From: Harmothoe impar
Lineage: Eukaryota; Annelida; Polychaeta; Phyllodocida; Polynoidae
Assembly (NCBI GenBank): GCA_947462335.1
Contig: OX381710.1
Location: 4,464,001 to 4,528,000 of the forward strand
DNA length: 64,000 nt
Reading direction: 5' to 3'
Shown here: positions 44,706-56,673 of the stretch, in pieces
How positions within the stretch are numbered: position 1 is the stretch's first letter
Layout: the number at the start of each line of letters is the position of its first letter
Position numbers and translations under genes: made by a program
Notes under the pieces: model-generated
What the model was told of the DNA's origin: nothing
Databases searched by the model: none
What the model saw: only the letters and a program-made list of their open reading frames with translations

Positions 44706-45100
44706 TCAGTTTTCCCACATATCAGTGAATTTTCCATGATAAAGTGTCTCAGCAGAATCTGCATAGCATTGTCTGCAATGCCTATATATGTTTTTTGATG
44801 TTATACAAGGAGATTCACAGGACAATTATCTTTCAGTTGATATTATAATTATGGATATATTTATGTACTTTATCAACAACTATTCAGACAAATCACCAAT
44901 TCTTGCTACATTGGTGTATAGGTACCTACCTACTAGGGGATACATATAAGGCCTTTAATGCAGAGTACATAGTGCATCAGACAACGAGTTTGCCCTTAAG
45001 GGTAATTGTTAAGAGGCAGGTGTGCATTAGGTGACCTGTGCCCTAACTGACCACCTCCTCTCAGCCTCAGTGCATCATCCATCTGCTCTATAAATGCTGC

Positions 45101-45408
45101 TACCGTAAAGCTTCTGATCTGATTATGGTGACTTTTGTACCGTATTATAATAGCAAAATCTCACGTATAGGCCGAACCCCTTAAATGCTGCTACCGTAAA
45201 ACCTTGCATATTAGCCTAACTCGCATATAAGCTGCAGCCCGACTATAGGGCGATCCTATAAGCCACACCAGCGATCTGATTATGGTGACTTTTGTTATTA
45301 TCATAGCAAAATCTTGCGTATAAGCTGCACCCTATCTCTGTGATGATACTATAAGCCAGCAATCTGACTGGTGTATTAGCCGTGGCCGATATGCAATGTT
45401 TTACGGTA
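45101..45408. mobile_element. Tandem pair of MITEs: partial (45101-45190) and full (45192-45408)
   Basis: The full copy has ends TACCGTAAAACCTTGCATAT and ATATGCAATGTTTTACGGTA and belongs to the 20561-20786 family. The partial copy starts with the same TAAATGCTGCTACCGTAAA and stops inside the element, so it looks like a local tandem duplication or nested insertion. Confidence 0.7.
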
Positions 45409-46509
45409 CTCATGTCACATGGTCTACAGGATTGTCAAGAACACATTGTATCTACACACACTTGTATTTGGATTTTTCCTCTTCTTTTTCTTTTGATATC
45501 ATCCTTGATTCCTGAGGTTGATTATCTTTCAAATGTATTTTTTTCAGAAACAATCAAATTAGGAGACAAAACCTTCACCAGCATACTGTTCCTCTATACT
45601 CCCATGTCATAATGACATCAATAATCAAGGGTCTTGTTTTAACCACCATCTCACTCAATGGTACCAAGGTGAGTCTTTAGCTTCCATTGCAGTCAATCGC
45701 TTCTATAGATCCTACAAAAGCAGACTTATTCAATGTGTTCAACCACTTGGTCTATATTCAACAGGTGCCCCCTGCCTTATCCCTATAATACTATATCACC
45801 CCCCAAACCTTACTATCCCCTACTTCACCCTTACCCTGCCCGTTCACATGCTAACCATTCATGGTGTCCCTCGTGACTACAAGTCTGTGCCGTCCAATGG
45901 CTGACCACCCCCTCGGGAGTAATGTCCAACGATGGGCTAGGCAGATTTTGAACCACTCTCCAATCATTGGAAGTATCCCTTAGAAGTCTTTGGTCAAGTC
46001 TTCTCACATAAATCAATTTTTACACGACAGATTTGAGGATCAAGTCATACATGATATCTTATTTATGTCCTGGAACAGCAGGCATATTATTATGCATAAT
46101 CTGTGTCATAGCTACCACTGAGCTCCCATGTCTCGAGTTAGTTTGTAGTGGTAGCCTTTGGTGTCTATTTTACTGTAATAGACAATTGGTTAAATATAAA
46201 GACACAGCTGCACATTAAAGTGACTGGGTCAGTGGTTATTGCCATAGTGGTGCTTGGGCCGTGTTGCACGCTGGCCGAGTGCAATACTTATATTCATATT
46301 ATATTGACATGGGGAAAAAAGAAAATAAACTTTCCCAGGGGTCACATGACTCTCAAAATGTGCAATATGGCCACAGCATGAAATACAGCATATGGTTGTT
46401 GCATGCTGTCCCAGGGAAAGGCCCTCGAATTGATTTAACCTTGTTGTCTAGTAGTAACGATAAAAAAAATACATATACTACTAACTTATGAAGATAAAAC
46501 CAGTTGAAG

Positions 46510-46985
46510 ACTCATGATTCTCAGTGAATATCCCATCACTTGTTTCTGTACCTACAAATAAAGATGTGTTTATATACGGCCAGCAAAAGATTGGATCTCC
46601 CTCTAAGACCTTCACAGCTTTGTGCAGACTGTACAAAGCAGTAGCAGAAAGGACTTGGGAGTTGCTGCCAGGCTCCCAGGAGGCAAGGACCCATTTCAGT
46701 GCTGGCCTGCTCTGAGTCTACTGAGATACAGAGCTTCATTCTCATTTGTCGTAGAAAGCGCCCATATTTAACCAGCATCTCCCAAGGGCCTTCTCATCTG
46801 CTAAACGTCCGGTCTGGTAAGAAACGGGCCTGCCTTTTGGACAGAGCAGCCTGGTGGTGGGTGAAGGTAACTGAATAGTCTTTAGGCTTAGAACTGGTAA
46901 TTTAATCATGGAGGGAAGATAAAGATGCCTTCAACTCCTCGAGCCTTCCTTCCTTTGCTGTTTTACAGTTGAACAGAACTACCAC
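46510..46985 (+). repeat. R1 block, copy C2
   Basis: CTAAGACCTTCACAG (3' splice-like), then a core with CAGTAGCAGAAAGGACTTGG, and CGTCCGGTCTG-GTAAGAAA (5' splice-like). The frame that is open in C1 is interrupted here by two TGA codons after a one-base shift. Confidence 0.65.
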
Positions 46986-48304
46986 TACCTTTCTCAGTAT
47001 ACATTGCAGTGCAGGCCCGACTGACGATAGACTTCACATGTCCAACCGTGCGGACAGAATTGTATACTAAGACTATACTGACCGTTTCCTCTATTTATAG
47101 AGAAACCTGATTTACCTGTGTGTATTGATTCTACACCGATCGTTCCCTAGTTATATTACTGCTTCAATTACGACAATTACAATACATCTACTGTAGACAC
47201 AAAACACTGGCTGCCAATGATGTTTTGATGTTGATTTAAATTTGATTTAATGCTGAACTGAATGGTGTGCCCACTAGCCTAGTTCTCCAATCTATCCTGG
47301 TGTTGGTTAGTTTCAAGCTAAGCACACAAAGTAGGATGCAGGACCTTTTGTGTGTCACTTATGTATATATAATTTATCAACAGTCCCATTCCCTTATTGT
47401 GCAATTCCTCTCTCATCTAACCTGCCTATATATTCTTGCCCTTGGTTTTGTAAATGAGGGACATTATTTTGTCATTCCTCTATCAGCCTTTATTTATAGC
47501 CTGTCAGTAATTTTTTTATGTACAACATGATTGCACTGGCATAAGCAGTTAGATACAATGAGTAGACAGGAGTAAAAGACAGTCAGTCATTCACATAGAC
47601 CAGTTAGCAGTCAGGAGGTACAAGGCCTCTATAACCCTCTGGGGCAGCCCAGCACCACAATAGCCATTTTATGTTTCCAATATGGATTCCCTGTCTACAC
47701 TACCTAGTACAGTGGTCCATACTTAAAGTAACTCCAGAGCAGCATAATCTAATAATCGACACCTGTCATCTGGCTAGTAGATTTTAACCCTAAATTCAGG
47801 GCCATAAACCCTATTGTTTTAGGTAATCCAAATTTCTCCACCAAAACAAAGTACCATATCTAACATAAAGTTTTTTGAATCCATGCAGCATGACAAATTA
47901 GATAGTGTAACCTGCTCTATCAAAATAGGCTCCTTTGTAGCAGGTGCAATTCTGAATGATTAAGCTTAGAAGCTGCATGTGTGGCCCGTTAAGCTATCTC
48001 AATTATTCCCTCCATTGTGATTGTTTTCCATATTTTGAGGGACACCTATTTGATCATTCATAATTACAAGTCAATCTTCGGACAATGATTGTTGGAGATT
48101 AAATTAGTTCAAAAGAAATTATACTTAAATATTTGTGAAGAAGACTAATAAATGCCAGTAGAGAGAGAGAGACAGAGAGCCCAGAGAAACTGACAGAATG
48201 AAAGCAAGAATTAGTTGTATTCCAGAAATAAGTATTAGAAATAACAGGTTGGAAGGTTAGTATGATAGGGTGGCTGTATAAACAGTAACAAAGTGATTCC
48301 CCTC

Positions 48305-48560
48305 TGTTTGTGCTGCCTCAGGGACATGCCTGCTGGTCCACCATGATACATGCTCCGATCACAAGGTGGCCTTTAGAGGTAGCTCCCAGACTAATGTGTC
48401 TCTGTGCCCGGCCTGCAGCCCTGTTAACCTGTCATCGCCCACACCAGCCGCAAACACACCTGCTGGGAATTCTGCTTTGTTCTGTATGCTGCTTTTATGT
48501 TGTATCTGGGGTGGGATTTTAGGGGTGTTTCTAAGTTTAGATCCTAAAGGTTGGTTACAA
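48305..48560 (+). repeat. E block, copy C1 (frame shared with copy A)
   Basis: An open frame at 48310-48522 shares a segment RPAALLTCHRPHQPQ and a hydrophobic end (LLGILLCSVCCFYVV) with the minus-strand frame at 5544-5332 in copy A and with the fragment at 2118-2250. In copy B it is cut by the MITE at 28123-28484. Conserved between copies but with no recognisable domain. Confidence 0.5.
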
Positions 48561-50153
48561 TAAAGATCATTGTTTCGGAAATCTAAACTTCTTAAGAGCC
48601 AGCATCCAGATCACGGCCACATTACTGGAACAATTGCTTCAGTTTTTCATGATTAAACTAACCAATATGTAGACATTTATATGAAGAATAAGATTAAAAT
48701 AATACTGTGCCTAGTGGAGTATCATCTCTGCCAAGGGAATATGAGCACCATGCGTTATTAGCATGCTAGCAGCTGCAAAGAACAGGAGCACAAGAAGGTC
48801 AAGCAGGCTGATCAGGTTAGTTGTTGTAGCAACGGCACACAGGGTGTAGGGTGATGAATTAGGAACCTGTCCTACTAGGGGACGGGGGGGGGGGGGGGGG
48901 TCAGGGGAGATGGGAGCTGGGGAGCCTGGTTTAGTTTGAGTGTATGGTAAAAATTGATCTTCTTCTGTATAAAGATATTCACTGATATGGTTTGCTATCA
49001 TTTGTCTTCCTAACAATGTCATTTACTTTGAGTCTTAAGGGATTAATTGTATCCTTACTCCTTACTAGTGTGACAAATAAAACACATGTAAACACAAATG
49101 AAAAAGTAATAATCGCCACATAGGGGTCTCTCATAATATGTGGGTCCAGTGTGAGTCCAGTGTTGGTATAGAATTTAACTATAGAGTTTAATTTTCAGAA
49201 ACCAGGATAAGTGTAACTCATTGTCTATTGTGTTTATCAAACAGATGCACCAGCTTACAAGCTCTTTTAACACTACTTGTTACAAGTTATTTTTAAGTAA
49301 ATTAAAAATAACTTGTAACTAGTAGTGTTTATAGTTTAACTCATTTTAGTTTAGAGTGGGGACAAGCATAAGCTTCCTAGACTCTCTCTTACACCAAACT
49401 GCTAATATTTTGATATCAAAGCAGTGTTCTCCTGACCCCTTCCAACAAGCTTTTTTGTCAAAACCGTATCCCTGTCACCAGAAGGAATCTAAGACTCCAC
49501 CTTCTTACTCTGCATTAGATTCACTGCCTATTCTTCCCATCTTGATCTGAACCTCCTCCTGTTTACAGGTGAAGTGACTGGTACATCCCATCCCTCTCCT
49601 CTGAGCTGAACTGTGTCTTGGGTGTGTTGGGGGAGGGGTGTTAGGTGTTAGGTTACAGTACGAAATGCCCCTGCCTGGTATAGAGGTCCCAACCTGCTAC
49701 TCTGCAGTGACGAACAACCTTTTTAAATCCTTTTTAAATCTTGTTTTTTGGTTTTATTGATGCATAACAATAACATTATATTTAAACAATCTGTATCAAC
49801 GTATGATATATATTTGTAAATATAATATCTCACTTGTTTGTCATAGAAAATATTTCACGATACCCAAAATCAATATACTGTGTATCTAGTCATAAAAAAA
49901 GTTAGCTTGGAAGACTTGGATGTATATGATGCCCTGGCAAAATCTTCTGAAAGAGCTGCAGAAATCTTAAGCTTGGATTCGGAGGGCCTAACATGAGTAT
50001 ATATATATCACCAAAAGCTGTTATAGGTCATACAGAAAATATTACACATATCTCTTTCACTTATTGATTGCCAGTTTTGTATGAAATATTTACCATTCCT
50101 TCCATTGCAGTGATTTGTGACAAAAAATAAATCCAAAGAAAGGAAAATGTCAA

Positions 50154-50400
50154 TTACCCTAATGAGTCATCAGCACCACAGCCATTTTTTAAAGCGTTGC
50201 TGACCAGTAATGGCTGCTTAAGTCTCTGTCCGGACCTAATCACGGTGATTTGAATCGCCTTTTTAATTAAAACTGCAGCCACAATGTAACTGGATAATGA
50301 CTGCAGCAATTCAGCCACATCTGTAGCCATGGTTACTGAGTTAAATAGGTATCCAATCAGTCTCACCCTGCCAGGATTAATGTGAGATTTCATTTCCATT
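50154..50400 (-). repeat. D block, copy C1 (open frame)
   Basis: Minus frame 50399-50154 (81 codons) contains ATDVAELLQSLSSYIVAAVL, identical in this segment to copy B1. The conservation between inverted copies may come from purifying selection or from gene conversion between the arms. Confidence 0.6.
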
Positions 50401-51004
50401 GATGAATTGTATGCAGTATGTCATATAATAAATGCAATCACTTTAAAGTTGACATTCAGCAATTAATTACAAATGCTGAAGCACTCTTCTATCATCACAC
50501 TTCTTGTTCAATGTCTCCAAATTGAAATTTAAAGGTCTTGGTAAATTAGGGATTGAACTTGCCATACATAGAAATGGATAAAGTCCATGCGATCAATGAA
50601 ATTTCTGACACAATTTGACTATTTCATAACCACAAGTCCAAGTTCATTCATTTGTAGATACTACATATAAATGCATCAAATTATTCCAGGCAGTAGCCTT
50701 TCCATGCTAAATACTCTAATAGACTTGATGTTAAGTACTGCAGTATTTCCTATTGGTGTACAATTCACCATAATATTTCATTATACATATGATTAGGTTT
50801 CTATTTCTTGGTAAAAAAATAGGATAAACCGGCCCTACAAGTGGAAATATTTTAAATCCACTGTGGTCAGTGTGTGGTCACAGTGGACCAAAAAATAGTC
50901 CCGTGTTTGGAACTGATTTTTACCAAATGATTAGATGATATTTTTCTTAACCCCTCAAGTTTAGTCCTCATTAGAATTATTTCCTAATTCTTTCATCCTA
51001 ACAT

Positions 51005-51412
51005 TTTTGTGAGTAGCTTTGACTAGACTGTACCAAGCAGCAGTGGCGAGGACCTCTCAGTTGTTGCAGGGCTCCCAGGGGGCAGAGACCAATTTCAGCG
51101 GTGGCGCTCTGGGCCTACTGAGATACGCAGCTTCCTTCTCATTTGTCTTGGAAACAGCCATATTTAACCAGTGCCTCCCAAGGGCCTTCTCATCTGTGTC
51201 ACTTCTGGTCTGGTAAGAAATAGCCCTGCCTATTAGATGGTGCACTCAGGCAGTGTGTAACGGTAAGGGAATAGTCCTTGAGCTTAGAACTGGTCATTTA
51301 ATCATGAAGTGAAGATAAAGATCCCCTCAACCCCTGATGGCTTCCTCCTTTACTGCTCGTGAAAGCACAGTTGGACAAAACTGCTGATGTCTTTCGACCA
51401 ACTTCTAGTATA
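51005..51412 (+). repeat. R1 block, copy C1 (frame open)
   Basis: The 65-codon frame 51019-51216 runs unbroken into a donor-like TCTG-GTAAGAAA. The peptide includes LYQAAVARTSQLLQG and AIFNQCLPRAFSS. It is the best-preserved of the seven copies along with B1. Exon-like, unrecognised. Confidence 0.65.
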
Positions 51413-52069
51413 TTTACTCTTACCTAAGCTAATATACAGAATGGGACAAATAAATATTGATACAACAGTGACATCTTTGGCATCAATGGCATGACAGAAA
51501 TGAGGAGTTATGAAGTGTTTTTTAATTCCAAAAGGGATATCTCCAGTTCAGAGGTGCATACTTAAAGAAACTCAGAGAACAGTAATCTTGTGTAACCTTG
51601 GTAAATTGTAGACCAGGTTCCCAGTAGTATCCACCTGTGGCTTGGTAAGCAGCTTTTAAACCTGTGAAAGAACTCTTGAGAAATATGAAATAGCTGAAGG
51701 AAAATGGTTTGATAAAAGGTAACTCTATCCAAGTATTAAGGAAAAGTCACTTCGCTCAATTAATCTCTATGTTCAACCTTTGAAATAGCTTTTGCATATA
51801 TAGTATAAGCACCCACTTGCAAATATAGAGGCACCAGCCAAGAGGTTGTTCCTTCTTGCGTAGGATGGGGCTGACACACCCCATCAGTGTAATCAGGGCA
51901 GGCTGGCTGCAAATCACCCATCGTTATTCTGTACAATTCAGTAGGAGGTGCAAATGCCGTCTATTTGGAGAGGGATAGTGCCTACAGCACTCCACCTTTT
52001 TTTTTTATGTGTAAATGCAGCTCAGGCAAGTATACTACACCATGTCAAAGGGCATTCAGGGAACAGAAT

Positions 52070-52196
52070 ACTCTGTCAAGGGTTAATAGACATTTGGTTA
52101 AATTGTGTACAAGACAAAGGAACTAACAAATGTATCGTACCGTTGATCTTATGAAGAATAAATTTTACCAAACTTGAACTTGAAACTTGAACTTGG
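52070..52196 (+). repeat. 3' tail of a LINE-like retroelement
   Basis: AATAAA-like sequence (GAATAAATTTTACC at about 52155) followed by repeated AAACTTGAACTTG units to 52196. Short repeated tails of this kind terminate CR1/L2-type LINEs. No coding part remains. Confidence 0.5.
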
Positions 52197-53275
52197 CATA
52201 ACCCAGTGAAATAGAGCATAAGCTTGTGCAAGCACTGGGGCTACCCAAGCTTATGCTATCAAATTGGCTTGGGGATGCCCAACACTGGTGTATCCTTACA
52301 CTAATTCCCAGGGAATATATTGAATGATTGGGCTTCGATCGATCTCTTGTTCTAAATGTAGCTATTTCTATCCAGCTACCACAAGATATTCAAGCCAAAG
52401 ATTTGTGTATCATTTGATATAGGATTATAGATGGTGTTTTGCCAGTATAACTCAGTCGAATTCAAGCCACCTTACAGGGTTACATAAAAAATACAGAACA
52501 TCTTTGAAACTATTACAAAGACCCAAAGGGAACCAAAGGGCAGGGGCAACGGTGACAGGCATGGTTCATAGGGGCCCCATTTGTGTGTATTTATAAATAT
52601 AAGCTCTAGAATAACCATGGACCTCCTTTGGCCTTGTTCAGGAGGAGTATAGACTATTTTTGGCAATGATAGGATATATCTAAGAACTGTGGTGTCAGGT
52701 CTGGCAATGATAAGAGCACTCAGTTTGGCTACCGCCCACCCACTCATCTACACTCATCTCGAATTGTTATGATGAAAGCTTAATAACCCCTCCTAGCCCA
52801 CAAATACTCAAATATGTTTTCCTCAGATGGATAAGGAATTTTACTCCCAGCTATTTACCACACCTACCTGAAAATTGTGTTTTTGGTGACAATGTTAAGT
52901 TGAAATTGTGTAAATAGGAACTATCAGATTGTTTGTGTTCAAAGATAATCTAAATGCTCTGGGCATTAGTCTGTCGTGGCTATCCCAGGTTAGCAGCTTA
53001 TTAAGTCAATATCCTCAATTTCCACCTTTTGACTTGGAACTTGGATTATTTAGTGAAGAAAGAGCCACCCAAAATGAATAAAGGGACAAATTGGACGAAG
53101 TGCAGGTAGCTTAATCCAGGAGACATGCTGATCTATACAGAGTTTCAAGTATCCCTTAGTTGCCTTGCTGAGACTCTCTATGATCTTTCATATGACATCC
53201 ATTTTATGTGTCCATTTTAAAGAGACCTTTCCTTAAATAAAAGACAGCGTTGGTAGGGGTTTCGTCCAGAGAAAG

Positions 53276-53332
53276 GGGGAGGCAGGGAGGCAGTGAGGCC
53301 AGGAGGCAAGGAGGCAAGGAGGCAGGCAGGGA
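53276..53332. repeat. (GGCAGGGA/GGCAAGGA)n microsatellite
   Basis: A run of GGAGGCARGGAGGCAGG-type units. On the minus strand it yields a leucine/proline-rich artefact frame. Confidence 0.8.
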
Positions 53333-53589
53333 TGGATGATTATTTGATAGTCGCATATACCTGGATGATCCAGCTATATGTAAGGGATTGCATGAATTGT
53401 TCACTGCTTTACTAAGCAATATTAGGCAAAATGAATCGTTCAAACTTAAAAAATGGGCCCCTGTGGCCATGTCAGCCTGTGGACAGGGAAGTTGTTATAT
53501 ACTGCAATGAATTTGTGTAACCTCAAGGTTCTTTGTACACAATGGGGCCTAATCTCCTAATCTAATATTAACCCTTAATGATTTTAGCT

Positions 53590-53740
53590 ACAACTCTACT
53601 CATGCATCATGACAAAGGGCACAGGTTAATAAGCCTTAAAAGATGGTTTAATGCATTCATGCATCATGCCCTTGGCCGGTATGATTTATGAATGCAGCTC
53701 TAGTAACTCACCAGTGCTACATTCAAGCATCATGCCAACC
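53590..53740. repeat. ATGATGCAT hairpin in copy C
   Basis: An imperfect palindrome at 53681-53734 (ATGATTTATGAATGCAGCTC paired with a segment ending GCATCATG) plus a second half-site at about 53610. Mirror of 24201-24256 in copy B, so this member was present before the inverted duplication. Confidence 0.65.
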
Positions 53741-54949
53741 CTTCATGCTTCACACGCACCATAAGGATTGCCCTAACTTTTAGTGACATGCCTTCCTTAC
53801 AGGGTTAAACAGCTGTCCTGCCCTCAAAGGGCAGATGTTGGTTTTAAACCCCAAGGTCAATAAGGTCATCTGAGACTTCAAGCAGACTCAACCCTTTGAG
53901 GGAGATGACCAAAGGCCAAGGGGGCAATATCTATGACATTATCAGCTTAGTTATCAGTGTTTTAAAAGCACCTGTATGATGTTGGTTAAAAGTAAGAGCG
54001 TCCTAATCCGACATCAGAGTGAGTTCTTCTACAAACAGAGGCGTGTAATGTTTCATATGTGACTCCTATTGATGAGACCAGATGACAAAGGTCCCTCTTT
54101 GTATGTTTTTTTTATCAAGAATTTCTACACAGTTAATTTGCTTATATCGCCCAACCCTGCAAATATCACAGAGAGAATATTGAGGATAATCTATCAACTA
54201 TAATTATACTGATAGGGAGTGTTCATATTTTAGCAACATCAATGCATGCAGATTATACAGCTATAAACAGCTCTACATATTCATGCATTATAATAGCGAA
54301 GGACTTATTTAACTTAATCTGTATGCTGCACTCAAAGGGAAGGTCATCATATCACGAAATTGATAATAGAAAGTTAAATGATATCTTCCAAAACTCCTGT
54401 AGTAAAAAAACATTAAAATGACTGATAAAACACTGAGAGATCCACAAGACAAATGTTGTGGTTGTCCTTTATTGGAGCCAGAACAGAAGTAGAGTGCAAC
54501 AAACATGAATTGAAAAGTTCAACCAGTCTCTCATTAAACCCACATTAGTGTAGCACACAGAGGCTCGTGTCATAGATATAGGTGCTCTGCCCGGGGCAAT
54601 ATTGAAATGAGGAACAAACACACGCAAGGGCAGGTTTCAAAAATAACAAAAGGTGTTTCAGGTTGCCCTAGCCTATGTGACCGACCCTAGATTCTTTTCT
54701 TAAACCTGAAGCACACCTTTCTTTTTTACTTTTTTTCCGACCAAGTGATACCATGAAGCAGAATTAACTGCTCCCTTGGAATTTGAAGTGTATCGATCCT
54801 GTAGGGTCAGTAAAATAGATAATGGCAACCATGCCGAGTTAAAGATAGCATATATGAACACTATACTGTACTGAAATGGCTAAAGAAAAGACTATATACT
54901 GCTTCGAAGAATGTAGACAATATAAAGTATGCTAACCATTTAATGGCCA

Positions 54950-55440
54950 GGTGCTTTGATATTCTATTCCCTTAGCACTGATGAGTAGCATGCCACTGAT
55001 GAATCTTCAAGCATCGTGCGTACTGACATCCACTACCAAAAGGTTAGAGGCAGTAACGGTGAGCTACTGCACTGATACCCGTGCTTCCTGATAAACATTG
55101 TAGGTAGCATACTGTCAGTGAAGGGTTGATATCAATTGTGAACAATGTAGTAATCCAACCCCTGTGTTATTGAAAACATGACAGTCGGGATACATGTTGG
55201 TCACATTACTAATTGCTGTGCACGCTGTCATGAAACAGTTGTATCCTGGCTGTACAGGACTTTAATGTTAAAAGCCCTTTGCAGTCATGATGTATTTATG
55301 CAGGTATGCTACAATCTTGTAACATACATGATCCCAACACTTCAGGAGTGTATCAACCTTGTATGGCTGGCATGATGCCTGCATGGCACCCTGGCAAGTA
55401 TAATGGCAGGCTCACATGCATTTATGCATCATAACAACAA
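54950..55440. repeat. ATGATGCAT hairpin cluster in copy C
   Basis: Palindromic members around 54960-55110, 55280-55330 and 55371-55432. They mirror 22460-22940 in copy B. Confidence 0.6.
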
Positions 55441-55848
55441 AGGACATACTATATCTAAGCATTATGGAGCCCATAAAGGGTTGAAATGGTACTGCACAGC
55501 TTCTAATAACCTGCCATGGATGTGACTCTCCAATTTCATCCTTGAGCCTATTGTATGCAGAATCATGTAGGGCTTTCTGCTCCATGTGCCTTGATTACTA
55601 ATGAAAATTCACTGCGCAGTATGAAAATCATGACCTAGAGAAAACTATTTCCTTCATGTTGTAAAGTAAACAAATAGTTACATACTTGGTATAAGTTAAG
55701 GTCTATACTGTCAGTAATGCAGTGAGCAATGAATAACTAGCATATTTTGTGGATCAACTAACTGTTAGATACTAAAGTGTAAAAATTGCTTCTGTTATAG
55801 CCCCCAGTAAATTGATTTAATGAAAATAAGATAGATGAAAAACACCTT

Positions 55849-55995
55849 CCCAGCTAACAAAAAAACGTTATTTTACGTCAAAATAATGTTATAAAACTTC
55901 ATATAACATTAAGCAATTGTAAGAAGCCTTAGAGAAACATTATTTAACGTTACATAATTTTATAAAATGTTGTATAATGTTTTTTGTTTACTGGG
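55849..55995. mobile_element. 147-bp AACGTTAT-rich MITE
   Basis: The ends CCCAGCTAACAAAAAAACGT and ATGTTTTTTGTTTACTGGG are inverted repeats of about 20 bases. The interior repeats AACGTTA/TAACATTA in both orientations. Not present at the matching position of copy B. Confidence 0.65.
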
Positions 55996-56336
55996 TTAGT
56001 TGTTTTCGTCAGTGCCAGGTGATGAGATACAATGTCTTAAATCTTTTTAAATGAAAGAAATAGAAGGATGCTTCACATGGGGTTTAGGGGGGAGACACAG
56101 ATCCTCTTTTCTGCATGGCTGTCACATAGTCCCCTTTCAGTCAGCATCTTGCTTACAGTACTGTTTAACTAATGAGGTAGCATGCCGCTTCTGGTACCCC
56201 GGGGGACAATACCTCACCCTGCCCTATAGACCTACAAGGGCTGCATAGTAATTTAATGCACTGTGCATCCTTTTTCGTCATGATGCCTTAATGCAGGCCT
56301 TGTGAGTTTTTTTTGTTTTTTTTTGAAACATTTATC

Positions 56337-56342
56337 TTTATT
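56337..56342 (-). terminator. Polyadenylation signal of LINE element 2
   Basis: AATAAA on the minus strand, ~12 bases before the terminal A-rich tail. Confidence 0.75.
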
Positions 56343-56673
56343 CCTGAGTTTATTTACTTTTACATCGAGATAATAATCGCATTTGTGCTATGGGTGCACT
56401 CCCGTATGAAATAATATTAATCCCGTTTGCCACATTGTTTGTTATAATTCCTATAACTCAGGCCAGAAAGATCCCCCTCCTCCCACTTTTCTCAAGTGTG
56501 TGGAGGATCTTCTCGGGGGACCCTTTCCTTCTTTTAGAAGGTACAATATTATTTTAGTAATAGTCCGGTCCTGTTTAGACCTAGACTTAGCAGTATAGTT
56601 TACACTAGAGGTAGTCAAAATACCCTGATTTAGTTCATACAAGAAATCATCTTTCAAAAGGGAATATAAAAGA

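Noticed and set aside
48878..48900. Homopolymer G run as a special element
   Set aside because: The same place in B and A has C or G runs of different length, so it is a slippage-prone tract.
53204..53470. Leucine/proline-rich minus-strand frame
   Set aside because: Generated by the GGCAGGGA microsatellite.
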